In this document: positions 37,977 to 46,468 of the stretch, piece by piece
How the letters are laid out: the number at the start of each line of letters is the position of its first letter
Position numbering within the stretch: the stretch's first letter is position 1
Source: Wenzhouxiangella sp042310355
GTDB taxonomy: Bacteria; Pseudomonadota; Gammaproteobacteria; Xanthomonadales; Wenzhouxiangellaceae
Reading direction: 5' to 3'
Assembly: GCF_042310355.1 (NCBI RefSeq)
Contig: NZ_JBHJMR010000003.1
Coordinates: 62,001-126,000, forward strand
DNA length: 64,000 bases
Position numbers and translations under genes: made by a program
The notes under the pieces: model-generated
What the model was told of the DNA's origin: nothing
The model's database searches: none
What the model saw: the letters and a program-made list of their open reading frames with translations, nothing else

Positions 37977-38201
37977 ATGAATTCGCTGGAGCAGACTGTC
38001 CGCAGCATCGATCGCCTGGAGCAGCGCATCAAGGAGATGGTTGAGCGCCTGGAGCGACTGGAAGACGAGAACAGTTCCCTGCTTGCAAGGCAGGAGTCGC
38101 TGGTCGCCGAGCGCGCTACGTTGGTGCAGCGCAACGAGGAGGCCCGAACCCGGGTCGAAGCCATGATCGAGCGCCTCAAGGCGCTGGAAAACGCAGGATA
38201 G
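37977..38201 (+). CDS. ZapB-like coiled-coil cell division protein (TIGR02449 type)
   Basis: 74 aa from the ATG at 37977 (GGGGA upstream); the frame opens earlier but without a good site. Almost entirely heptad coiled coil (RLEQRIKEMVERLERLEDEN), like the short SlyX/ZapB-type proteins encoded immediately before zapA in many Gammaproteobacteria. It probably interacts with ZapA at the Z-ring, by analogy with ZapB. Confidence 0.8.
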   Translation: MNSLEQTVRSIDRLEQRIKEMVERLERLEDENSSLLARQESLVAERATLVQRNEEARTRVEAMIERLKALENAG

Positions 38202-38206
38202 AACGC

Positions 38207-38506
38207 ATGACTCAGTCCCCGGAACCGGTGACGGTTCGCATCGTCGACCGCGAATACCGTGTGATGTGCACGCCCGATCAGCGCCGAACCCTGATGGAGT
38301 CGGCCCTGTTTCTCGACCAGCAGATGCGCGAGATTCGCGATTCCGGCAAGATCTCGTCGATGGACAAGATCGCCGTCATGGCGGCGCTCAACCTGGCCGA
38401 GGAAGTGCTCAAGTTGCGCCAGCAGATGCATGATCGCCGCGACCAGGTCGATGCCCGGGTGAATGATTTGGCGGATCGACTTGATCGGGCCCTGGCACAG
38501 GACTAG
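38207..38506 (+). CDS. zapA: Cell division protein ZapA
   Basis: 99 aa, usual length. N-terminal globular part PVTVRIVDREYRVMCTPDQ, then a long helix (MAALNLAEEVLKLRQQM) for tetramer formation. ZapA bundles FtsZ filaments. It begins 5 bp after the zapB-like gene, and its last codons carry the promoter of the downstream 6S RNA. Confidence 0.94.
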   Translation: MTQSPEPVTVRIVDREYRVMCTPDQRRTLMESALFLDQQMREIRDSGKISSMDKIAVMAALNLAEEVLKLRQQMHDRRDQVDARVNDLADRLDRALAQD

Positions 38507-38509
38507 ACT
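38481..38509 (+). promoter_or_regulatory. 6S RNA promoter inside the end of zapA
   Basis: -35 TTGATC (38481-38486), 17-bp spacer, -10 TAGACT (38504-38509). The start of the predicted 6S RNA stem lies 9 bp downstream, the right distance for a transcription start. Confidence 0.6.
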
Positions 38510-38517
38510 GGATGGCA

Positions 38518-38705
38518 GGCGCTCTCTGCGGTGTTCGCCAGCAGGAACGTAATATGCCTTGTCCCTACTTATCGACCTCGGGATGGCGACTTTTCAGCTG
38601 GTGTGCAGTCCGCCCTAGGCGAATTGCCTGAAGGCTGGAAGAGCCAACCCACCTGAACCTTCGGTTCAAGGTCACAGACCTGCAGCGGCACAGGTGGAGA
38701 GCGCC
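38518..38705 (+). ncRNA. ssrS: 6S RNA
   Basis: 188-nt gap between zapA and the 5-formyl-THF cyclo-ligase gene, exactly where ssrS lies in Gammaproteobacteria. The ends pair perfectly (GGCGCTCTC 38518-38526 with GAGAGCGCC 38697-38705). The 5' part contains GCGGTGTTCGCCAGCAGG and the 3' part CTGAACCTTCGGTTCAAGG and CAGACCTGCAGCGGCA, which match conserved E. coli 6S segments. 6S RNA binds sigma-70 RNA polymerase and tunes transcription in stationary phase. The central region is diverged, so exact pairing is uncertain. Confidence 0.88.
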
Positions 38706-38743
38706 ACTCCTTTTCCCACCGCAGATTCGGTTCTCCCCGGTTG

Positions 38744-39334
38744 ATGGATTCCCAGCACGGCCAGCCAGAAACCAAGGCCGAGTTGCGCCGGCGCCTGGTG
38801 GCGCGGCGAAAGGCGCTGCCCGCGCTCGCCCGCGAGTCGGCTGACGCCGCGATCGGGCGCAATATCGAACGACTCTGCCGGCAGACCCGCAGTCAGCGGA
38901 TCGCGGCCTTCGTGGCCCATGGCGGTGAAGCCGACCTCATGCCGGTGGCTGACTGGCTGCACCGGAGCGGGCACCAGGTTTTCCTGCCGGTGGTTCGCGG
39001 GCGGCAGATGCATTTTCGTCGCTGGCGGCCCGATGGTGAGATGGCGCCCAATCGTTACGGCATCCCGGAGCCCGTCGACGGCGAAGACCTCGCGGCGGCG
39101 GCGCTCGAGCTCGTGCTGGTGCCGCTGGTCGGTTTCGCGCCGAATGGCGCCCGCCTGGGCATGGGCGCGGGCTTTTACGATCGCGCTTTCGCGTTCCAGT
39201 CCGAACGCATCGGCCGGCTGCCGCGCCTGGTCGGTGTGGCTTACGCCGTACAGGAAGTCGAAGTCCTACCCGTGGACGAGTGGGACGTACCGCTCGACGG
39301 GATCGTCACCGAGGACGGCCTGCGGTGGTTTTGA
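38744..39334 (+). CDS. ygfA: 5-formyltetrahydrofolate cyclo-ligase
   Basis: 196 aa from the ATG at 38744 (TTG one codon upstream is less likely). Motifs: KAELRRRLVARRKALP at the N-terminus, the substrate loop EPVDGEDL region, and the ATP/Mg signature FAPNGARLGMGAGFYDR. Converts 5-formyl-THF to methenyl-THF. Co-located with 6S RNA as in enteric bacteria, where the two are co-transcribed. Confidence 0.93.
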   Translation: MDSQHGQPETKAELRRRLVARRKALPALARESADAAIGRNIERLCRQTRSQRIAAFVAHGGEADLMPVADWLHRSGHQVFLPVVRGRQMHFRRWRPDGEMAPNRYGIPEPVDGEDLAAAALELVLVPLVGFAPNGARLGMGAGFYDRAFAFQSERIGRLPRLVGVAYAVQEVEVLPVDEWDVPLDGIVTEDGLRWF

Positions 39335-39403
39335 ACGGGTTAGAACGCGCATGAACGTCGTGTGGCGGGTACCGAACAGTCGCCCACGGCACCATGGATT
39401 AAA

Positions 39404-39674
39404 CTAGTGTACCCCGTCACTCATTGTGTAACTTATAGAGCGCGCCTGAGCCGACAGTGCAAGGCGCGACCCGCAGTGAAGGGTGGGGCCCTTTACAAGG
39501 GGCGCAACGCCGCAATGTCGGTTCAGGCGCGCTCCCGAAGGGCGAGCCGGAAAGCGTTCATCTGCGGCGTTCTGTCTCTTGAAAATGGCCCCACCATTCC
39601 CTGCGAGACAGGCCTTGCAGCTAAACGCTTTCCGACTCGCTATAAGTTACAGAATGAGTGACGGGGTACACTAG
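39404..39674. mobile_element. MITE-like element with 35-bp terminal inverted repeats
   Basis: 271 bp bounded by inverted repeats with one mismatch in 35 (39404-39438 and 39640-39674, both beginning CTAGTGTACCCCGTCACTC). Inside are two further long hairpins: arms 39438-39460 / 39512-39534 and 39542-39558 / 39624-39640. The interior also holds GGTGGGGCC and its complement. It contains no transposase gene; ORFs inside are accidental. No clear target-site duplication flanks it, though CTAG at both tips may be part of the target. A fragment of its right end occurs at 13896. Confidence 0.8.
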
Positions 39675-39684
39675 GTATTGTTTT

Positions 39685-39723
39685 CCTGAACCCTGAAACC
39701 TGAACCCTGAACCCTGAAACCTT
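39685..39723. repeat. Heptamer tandem repeat (CCTGAAC/A type)
   Basis: Five 7-bp units (CCTGAAC, CCTGAAA, CCTGAAC, CCTGAAC, CCTGAAA) ending CCTT, 11 bp after the MITE-like element and 6 bp before the ATG of the EVE gene. Unit and ending match the array at 8839-8870. Confidence 0.85.
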
Positions 39724-39729
39724 GGTCTT

Positions 39730-40187
<458 letters not shown>

Positions 40188-40191
<4 letters not shown>

Positions 40192-40841
40192 GCCAGCAAA
40201 GACTCAAGATCGAAGTCGCCCGCGCGGCCCTGGAATACGTCGAGGACGGCATGACCCTGGGCGTGGGCACGGGCAGCACCGTCAACGCTTTCATCGATGA
40301 GCTGTCCGCGTCCGGCAAGCGACTGGAGGCGGCGGTATCGTCCTCGGAAGAGACGACCCGGCGGCTGAAGGAAATCGGCGTGCGCGTGATCGACCTCAAC
40401 CATTCCGGCGATATCGAGCTCTACATCGACGGGGCCGACGAGGTCGACGAGCACAAGCGCCTGGTCAAGGGCGGCGGTGGTGCGCTCACGCGCGAGAAGA
40501 TCATTGCCGCGGCGAGCCGCAAGTTCGTCTGCATCGTCGATGCCTCGAAGTGCGTCAAGGTGCTGGGCGAGTTTCCGCTGCCGGTCGAGGTCATTCCCAT
40601 GGCCCGTGCCCTTGTCTCGCGCAAGCTGGTCGGCATGGGCGGCCGGCCGGAGCTGCGAGAGGACTTCACCACCGACAACGGCAACCTGGTTCTCGACGTG
40701 CGCAATCTCGACCTGGTCGACCCGGTCGCGGTCGAGCGCGATATCAACCAGATTCCCGGCGTGGTTACCTGTGGTCTGTTCGCCAAGCGGGGTGCCGACG
40801 TGGTGCTGGTTGCCACCGAGGACGGCATCGAAACCCGCTGA
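40188..40841 (+). CDS. rpiA: Ribose-5-phosphate isomerase A
   Basis: 217 aa, standard length, from the ATG at 40188 (ATGA overlap with the EVE gene). Motifs: LGVGTGSTVNAFID, YIDGADEVDEHKRLVKGGGGALTREK shortened to DGADEVDEHKRLVKGGGGAL, and TDNGNLVLDV. Interconverts ribose-5-P and ribulose-5-P in the pentose phosphate pathway. Confidence 0.96.
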
Positions 40842-40861
40842 CGTCGATCCGGCGCCGGCAT

Positions 40862-41896
40862 TCAGGCGATGATCAAGCGGTCGCGGCCGGCGCGCTTGGC
40901 CTCATAGAGCGCCTGGTCGGCGCGCGCGAGCCAGCGCGACCAGTTCTCTCCATCCCTGAGCACCGCGGCCCCGGCCGAGAAGCGTAGCGGGCCGTCCGGG
41001 CCATTGACCTTGCCGCTGAGCCGTCGGTGCAGTTCATCGAGGCTGGCTTGCGCGGAACCGGCGTCCATTTCGCGCAGGAAGATGACGAACTCCTCGCCGC
41101 CGAGGCGGTAGAGCCCGTCCTCCGTGCGCAGGGCCTCGCGCAGGATATCCACGAACTGCTTCAAGACCCGGTCGCCGGCCTCGTGCCCGTGCTCGTCGTT
41201 GATGCGCTTGAAGTGGTCGAGGTCGAGCACCATCAGCGTTGCCGATCGCCGACTGCGGCGTCTTTCGGCAACCGCCTTTTCCAGGTCGTGCTGCATCAGC
41301 CGGCGGTTGCCCGCGCCGGTCAGTGGGTCGAGCGTGGCCAGCTCAGAGAGCATGCGTCGCTGCTCGCGCAGCTGGTTGGTGAAGACCAGCCCGAAGCCGG
41401 AGATCAACACGGCGACGGTAGCCCAGCTGATCTGGTGCAGCAGTGAATCGAACAGGTTGAAACTGGCGGTGAGCGTGAGCGTGATGATCAGGTTGCAGGC
41501 AATCGCGACCGCGCGCGGCAGCACCAGGAAATTGACCCACAACACCAGGAAGGTCCACAAAAGCCCGTTGGGACTGACCAGCATGGCGCTGAGCAGGCAC
41601 GACAGGCTGATGATGAAGCCGAACAGGATCAGGGCGGTCGGTCGCAATCGCCCCACGCGCCCCATAAGCAGCACGGCAACCAGCATGGCCACGATGACCG
41701 CGTTGATCATCGCGCCGGCCGTGTCGCCGGTGAAGTAGCGATAGAACACGAACCCGGCGACGACGATCACGGTGGTGACGCCGCAGTAGTTCATCACCGT
41801 CATCTCGATACTGCGCCGGGCCATCCCGATGGGCCATTCCAGCGACGGGTGGTGTCGCTCCGGTGGTCCGGATTCGGGCTCCTCGCGAGACGGCAT
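40862..41896 (-). CDS. Membrane diguanylate cyclase
   Basis: 344 aa. Six hydrophobic segments in residues about 35-190 form a simple membrane sensor, then a GGDEF domain with an intact GGEEF site and an RxxD inhibitory site (RTED) exactly five residues before it. Predicted to make c-di-GMP. Converges with rpiA and lies divergent from dusA. Confidence 0.9.
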   Translation of the reverse strand: MPSREEPESGPPERHHPSLEWPIGMARRSIEMTVMNYCGVTTVIVVAGFVFYRYFTGDTAGAMINAVIVAMLVAVLLMGRVGRLRPTALILFGFIISLSCLLSAMLVSPNGLLWTFLVLWVNFLVLPRAVAIACNLIITLTLTASFNLFDSLLHQISWATVAVLISGFGLVFTNQLREQRRMLSELATLDPLTGAGNRRLMQHDLEKAVAERRRSRRSATLMVLDLDHFKRINDEHGHEAGDRVLKQFVDILREALRTEDGLYRLGGEEFVIFLREMDAGSAQASLDELHRRLSGKVNGPDGPLRFSAGAAVLRDGENWSRWLARADQALYEAKRAGRDRLIIA

Positions 41897-42022
41897 GTCG
41901 ACCCCCTGAGTGAACCAGCCCGATGTGACTGATTCTCAAATCATGATGTTCTGAAATATGCCACAAGGCCTCGATCCTCGGCAAGCTCGTTGTCGCCGGC
42001 CCGGTTACAATGCCGCCCTGTC

Positions 42023-43027
42023 ATGAGCATGAGTCCGAAAGCCTTGTCCCCGCGCGGTCCCCACACGCTCAGCGTCGCCCCGATGATGGACTGGACCGAT
42101 CGTCACTGCCGGTACTTCCATCGCCTGCTGGTGCCGCGTGCGCTGCTGTACACGGAGATGGTCACCACTGGTGCGGTCATCCACGGCGATCGCGATCGCC
42201 TGCTTGGATTCGATCCGTCCGAGCATCCGGTGGCCCTGCAGCTGGGTGGCAGCGATCCAGACGAGCTGGCGCGCTCGGCGCGCATCGGGGCCGAGTTCGG
42301 CTACGACGAGATCAACCTCAACGTGGGCTGCCCCTCCGATCGCGTGCAGAAGGGTCGATTCGGCGCCTGCCTGATGAAAGAGCCCGCGCTCGTGCGCGAC
42401 TGCCTGGCGGCCATGCGCGAAGCGGTCGATCTGCCGGTGACCGTCAAGACCCGCATCGGCGTCGACGAGTTCGAGGGCGACCAGTTCCTGTTCGACTTCA
42501 TCGACTCGGTGGCCGAAAGCGGGATCGACACGGTCATCGTCCACGCCCGCAAGGCCTGGCTGTCCGGGCTCAGCCCCAAGGAAAACCGCGAGGTCCCGCC
42601 GCTGGTTCACGAGCGCGTGCACGCGCTCAAGGCCCGCCGGGGCGATCTGACCGTGATCCTCAACGGCGGCCTGACCGACGCGGCCTCCGTGCACCGCCAG
42701 CTCGAGTACGTCGACGGGGTGATGCTGGGCCGCGCCGCCTACCAGAATCCCTGGCTACTGGCCGAGTTGAGCCATGACCTGGGCTGGCCGGCGGCGGTCT
42801 CGCGCGAGGCGGTGGTCGAAGCGATGGTCGACTATGCCCGACGGCATATCGAGTCCGGCGGCCGCCTCAACCAGGTCGCCCGTCACATGCTCGGCCTGTT
42901 CCACGGCCAGCCCGGCGCCCGGCACTGGCGCCGCCACCTGAGCCAGAACATGCACCTCGACGGCGCGAGCGCCGATCTGCTTCTGGAGGCGGTTCCGTCC
43001 TTGCCCCAGCGCGTCGCGGCGGTCTGA
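42023..43027 (+). CDS. dusA: tRNA-dihydrouridine(20/20a) synthase
   Basis: 334 aa from the ATG at 42023; a TACAAT box at 42005-42010 just ahead suggests a very short leader and argues against the longer TTG frame from 41990. FMN enzyme: SVAPMMDWTDRHCRYF, YTEMVTTGAV, NLNVGCPSDRVQKGRFGACLM (catalytic Cys) and VHARKAWLSGLSPKENR. The last motif and length are those of DusA. Reduces uridine 20/20a in the D-loop of tRNA. Confidence 0.94.
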   Translation: MSMSPKALSPRGPHTLSVAPMMDWTDRHCRYFHRLLVPRALLYTEMVTTGAVIHGDRDRLLGFDPSEHPVALQLGGSDPDELARSARIGAEFGYDEINLNVGCPSDRVQKGRFGACLMKEPALVRDCLAAMREAVDLPVTVKTRIGVDEFEGDQFLFDFIDSVAESGIDTVIVHARKAWLSGLSPKENREVPPLVHERVHALKARRGDLTVILNGGLTDAASVHRQLEYVDGVMLGRAAYQNPWLLAELSHDLGWPAAVSREAVVEAMVDYARRHIESGGRLNQVARHMLGLFHGQPGARHWRRHLSQNMHLDGASADLLLEAVPSLPQRVAAV

Positions 43028-43112
43028 CGTCGGAAGAAAACCGGCTATTGACGCGTCGGGACATGAGCCGCATATTGTGCAGCCCCGCGTTCCCATCAGA
43101 GAGTTTTCCAAG

Positions 43113-44030
43113 GTGATCGTCCGTACCCCCGCAGAGTTCAGAAAGCAGATCGAAGCCGGCTGGCTCATCGCCGACGGCCCGGCCGTGCCGCGCGCGGTTT
43201 TCCTGGTCGAGCCCAGTGGATTCCGGCTGTCGACCGAAACGTCGCGCGACAACGAGTACATGGATCTTGCCGTCGATGTCGATCCGCAGCGGGCCCTCGA
43301 CCAGCACCGCGCCCTGAGTGAACGCATTACCGCCTGCGGCATCCCGCTGGTGCGCTTTCCCGGCAAGCCGGAAACCCCCGACGATGTGTTTCCCAACAAC
43401 ACCTTCGCCACTTCGCCGGGTCGCTTGATCGTCGGTGCGATGTTCCACCCCGAACGCCAGCGCGAGGCCGAACGGGCCGATATCCGCGCCTTTTTCAGCG
43501 ACTTGATGCACTACGAGACGATCGACCTGTCCGGCCGCGACCTGGTCGCCGAGCTGACCGGCGCGCTGGTGCTCGACCGGGCCCGCCGCATCGGCTTTTG
43601 CGGCATCACGCAGCGTGTCGACGCCGCCGGCTGCGAGGCGATGCACGACGCCTTCGATCTGGCTCTGAGCTTCCAGTTCGATCTCAATGAGCACGAGTAT
43701 CACACCAACGTGGTCATGGCCGTGCTCGCTTCGCGCGCGCTGGTGATCTGCCCGGACTCCTTTGTCGACCCCGAAGTGCCCAGGGCGATTGCCGAGGCCT
43801 TCCCCGGTCACGTGCTCGAGATCACGACCGAGGAAAAGGAAGCCTTCGCCGGCAACGTCATCGCCCTGAGTTTCTCGGACCTGTTCATGAGCCAGACCGC
43901 GGTCGACGCGCTGGCGCCGGAGAAGCTGGCCAGGCTGGAGGAATGGGGATTCACGATTCACGGCGTCGAGCTCGACGAGATCGAGAAGGCCGGTGGCAGC
44001 CTGCGGTGTTGTGTGGCGGAAATATATTGA
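43113..44030 (+). CDS. Amidinotransferase-family hydrolase (CtlX-like)
   Basis: 305 aa from a GTG at 43113 with AGAGAG upstream; another GTG at 43077 would add 12 residues. Pentein fold: RDNEYMDLAVDVD, ETPDDVFPNNTFATSP, His in EYHTNVVMAVL, and nucleophile Cys near the end in GGSLRCCVAEIY. Resembles CtlX-type citrulline/arginine-modifying hydrolases and dimethylarginine hydrolases rather than ADI. Substrate cannot be fixed from sequence. Confidence 0.75.
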   Translation: MIVRTPAEFRKQIEAGWLIADGPAVPRAVFLVEPSGFRLSTETSRDNEYMDLAVDVDPQRALDQHRALSERITACGIPLVRFPGKPETPDDVFPNNTFATSPGRLIVGAMFHPERQREAERADIRAFFSDLMHYETIDLSGRDLVAELTGALVLDRARRIGFCGITQRVDAAGCEAMHDAFDLALSFQFDLNEHEYHTNVVMAVLASRALVICPDSFVDPEVPRAIAEAFPGHVLEITTEEKEAFAGNVIALSFSDLFMSQTAVDALAPEKLARLEEWGFTIHGVELDEIEKAGGSLRCCVAEIY

Positions 44031-44055
44031 CGGTTTCCGGTTTCCAGACCAGGCA

Positions 44056-44115
44056 CCCGGAACCCGGAACCCGGAACCCGGAACCCGGAACCCGGAACCC
44101 GGAACCCGGAACCCG
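44056..44115. repeat. Heptamer tandem repeat (CCCGGAA type)
   Basis: Eight perfect CCCGGAA units (44056-44111) followed by CCCG. It begins 26 bp after the amidinotransferase stop and ends about 67 bp before the PepSY gene. The longest perfect array in the window. Confidence 0.9.
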
Positions 44116-44182
44116 ATCCGGGGTTCAGCACCGATTTATCCCGCCGCGCTAGAATCGTCGCGTCATCAACCGAAGAACCGCC

Positions 44183-44416
44183 ATGTGCCGTTTGCTCAAA
44201 CAGCTTCTGATCGCGCTCACGCTGGCCGCCACGCTGGTGGTTTCGGCCTGGGCGATCACCCTCGAGGAGGCGGCGCGGCGTGTGGCGCAGCAGTACGACG
44301 CCAAGGTCGTCTCGGCCCAGACGGTCGAGCGCGACGGGCGGCGCATTCACGTCATCCGCATCGTGACCGAAGACGGCGTGGTGCGCACGGTGCGTGTTCC
44401 GGCAGGGGACGATTGA
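44183..44416 (+). CDS. PepSY-like periplasmic protein
   Basis: 77 aa. Signal peptide MCRLLKQLLIALTLAATLVV cleaved near AWAI, then a single PepSY-like domain (LEEAARRVAQQYDAKVVSAQ, then strand IHVIRIVTEDG). It ends one base before the response-regulator ATG, so it is co-transcribed with the two-component genes. A small secreted PepSY protein next to a PhoQ-type kinase could modulate the sensor, but this is inferred. Confidence 0.75.
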   Translation: MCRLLKQLLIALTLAATLVVSAWAITLEEAARRVAQQYDAKVVSAQTVERDGRRIHVIRIVTEDGVVRTVRVPAGDD

Positions 44417-45094
44417 ATGCGAATCCTGGTGGTCGAAGACGAAACCGAACTGCGCGAATTGCTCGGCCGTGCGCTCAAGCGCCAGGGCCATGCGGTCGAC
44501 CTGGCCGCCGACGGCACCGACGGGCTGCATTTCGCTATCGAGTACCCGATCGACCTGGCCATCATCGACCTGGGCTTGCCCGGTGAGAGCGGCATGGAAA
44601 TCGCCCGGCAGGTGCGCGAGCGCGAACTCAAGTACCCGATCCTGATCCTGACCGCCCGCTCGGACTGGCAGGACAAGGTCGAGGCGCTCGAGATCGGCGC
44701 CGACGACTACGTCACCAAGCCTTTCCGCATCGAGGAGCTGATGGCGCGGGTCAACGCCCTGTTGCGGCGTTCGGCCGGTCACGCGGCGCCGGAAGTGCGC
44801 ACCGGGCCGCTGACGGTCAATCTCTCCAGCCAGCAAGTCGAGCTCGACGGCGAGTCGATGGATCTGACCAGCTTCGAGTACAAGGTGCTCGAGTACTTCA
44901 TGCTCCATCCCGGCCAGGTGGTGTCGAAGATGGAGCTCAACGAACACCTCTACGACGAGGATGCCGACCCCGACAGCAACGTCATCGAGGTGATCATCGG
45001 CAGGCTGCGCCGCAAGCTCGATCCCGAAGGCGGCTGGCAGCCCATCGAAACCCTGCGCGGGCGCGGCTACCGCTTTCGCCGCGACGACGATTGA
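44417..45094 (+). CDS. OmpR-family response regulator (PhoP/QseB-like)
   Basis: 225 aa. Receiver domain with acidic pocket (VVEDETEL), phospho-Asp in LAIIDLGLPGESG and Lys in DDYVTKPF. C-terminal winged helix ends in the DNA-binding and wing segments RGRGYRFRRDDD. Similar to PhoP. Adjacent kinase gene begins 9 bp downstream. Confidence 0.92.
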   Translation: MRILVVEDETELRELLGRALKRQGHAVDLAADGTDGLHFAIEYPIDLAIIDLGLPGESGMEIARQVRERELKYPILILTARSDWQDKVEALEIGADDYVTKPFRIEELMARVNALLRRSAGHAAPEVRTGPLTVNLSSQQVELDGESMDLTSFEYKVLEYFMLHPGQVVSKMELNEHLYDEDADPDSNVIEVIIGRLRRKLDPEGGWQPIETLRGRGYRFRRDDD

Positions 45095-45103
45095 TGACCG
45101 GGC

Positions 45104-46468
45104 GTGGCTGAACGCACGGCCCGGTCACCCTCGCTGCTGCTTCGCCTGCTCGTCGGTGCCGGCCTGGCCCTGCTGATCGCGCTGGCCGCGGTCGGTGCGG
45201 CGATGGATCGCGTATTCACCAACGCTGCCGAGGCGAACATGCGCGAGCGTCTCGAGGCGGTGGTGTACCTGATCCTGTCGACCATCGAAGTCGACGCCGA
45301 CGGGCAGCCGAGGCTGTCGGATTCCCTCGCCGAGCCGCGGCTGAATCGTCCCGGATCGAGCCTTCACGGCGGCGCGATGACGCCCGAAGGCGAGTGGCGC
45401 TCGCCCTCGCTGATGGGGGTCGAGCCGCAGCCCAACGCCCGCCTGATCGAGCGCAACGCCGAGCTGTTCCGCGGTCTCGAGGCAGACGGCAGCTGGAACG
45501 TGTTCGCCATCGGCCTGGGCTGGGAGATGCCCGGCGGGGATATCATCGACCTGACCATCTGGGCGGCCGAGGACCCCAATCGCCTGCGCATGGAACTGGC
45601 CGGATTCCGCGGCGACCTCTGGCGCTGGCTGGGCCTGGCGGCCGTGCTGGTCATCATCGGGCAGGTCGTGTTGCTACTGCTCATCCTCCGACCCCTGCGG
45701 CGCGTGGCGCACGAGGTGAGCGAAATCGAATCGGGGCGGCGAGCGGGCATCGAGGGGCGCTATCCGCGCGAGCTTCGCCCGCTGACGGACAATCTCAACA
45801 CCTTGCTGGCGGCCGAGCGCGACAACGCTCGGCGCTACTCCGAGGCCCTGGCGGACCTGGCGCACGCCCTCAAGACCCCGGTGGCCGTGCTGCGCGCGCG
45901 GCTGGAGTCGAGCGAGCCGGCGCGGCCCTCGGACCTGGCCCGTCACCTCGACGACATGGAGCAGATCATCCGCCGCCAGCTCGAACGGGCGCAGCGTTCG
46001 ACCCGGCGCGCCCTGCCGGCGGCCGTGCCCGTGCGCCCGATCCTCGAGCGCATGGCCGAATCGCTCGAGCGCCTGCACGTCGATTCGAAACTCCGGGCCG
46101 AGGTCTCCGGCGGGGCCGACCGGGTCGCCCACATGGACGAGCGCGACCTGTGGGAGGTCTGCGGCAACCTGATGGAGAATGCCGCCAAGTACGGCAACGG
46201 CCGCCTGCGCGCGAGCGTGCGGGCCGGCGAGCCGGGCCGGCGCCGCGACGGCGTGATCATCGAGATCGAGGACAACGGCCCCGGCATCGCGGCGGCGGAG
46301 GCCGAACGCCTGTTCCAGCGCGGGCAACGCGGCGATGAGCGGCGCGACGGACAGGGCCTGGGCCTGTCGATCGTGCGCGAGCTGGTCGAGGCCAACGGCG
46401 GCCGGCTCGAGCTCGAGCGCAGCGAACTCGGGGGCGCGAATTTCCGGGTTATCCTTCCGCCACGTTGA
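45104..46468 (+). CDS. Sensor histidine kinase (PhoQ-like)
   Basis: 454 aa from a GTG at 45104. TM1 about 12-34, periplasmic domain about 35-175, TM2 about 178-200 (AAVLVIIGQVVLLLLIL), HAMP-like linker, phospho-His in ADLAHALKTPVAVLRA, then N box NLMENAAKYG, G1 IEDNGPGI and G2 GQGLGLSIV. The DHp motif AHALKTP is that of PhoQ. Signal unknown. Its stop overlaps the next start as TTGA, linking the kinase to the methyltransferase gene. Confidence 0.9.
   Translation: MAERTARSPSLLLRLLVGAGLALLIALAAVGAAMDRVFTNAAEANMRERLEAVVYLILSTIEVDADGQPRLSDSLAEPRLNRPGSSLHGGAMTPEGEWRSPSLMGVEPQPNARLIERNAELFRGLEADGSWNVFAIGLGWEMPGGDIIDLTIWAAEDPNRLRMELAGFRGDLWRWLGLAAVLVIIGQVVLLLLILRPLRRVAHEVSEIESGRRAGIEGRYPRELRPLTDNLNTLLAAERDNARRYSEALADLAHALKTPVAVLRARLESSEPARPSDLARHLDDMEQIIRRQLERAQRSTRRALPAAVPVRPILERMAESLERLHVDSKLRAEVSGGADRVAHMDERDLWEVCGNLMENAAKYGNGRLRASVRAGEPGRRRDGVIIEIEDNGPGIAAAEAERLFQRGQRGDERRDGQGLGLSIVRELVEANGGRLELERSELGGANFRVILPPR

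Noticed and set aside
39362..39661. 99-aa ORF inside the MITE-like element as a transposase fragment
   Set aside because: Composition and start are accidental; the sequence is explained by the inverted repeats.
39404..39674. MITE-like region as a terminator or riboswitch
   Set aside because: No T-run, and the full-length terminal repeats with a second partial copy fit an inserted element better.
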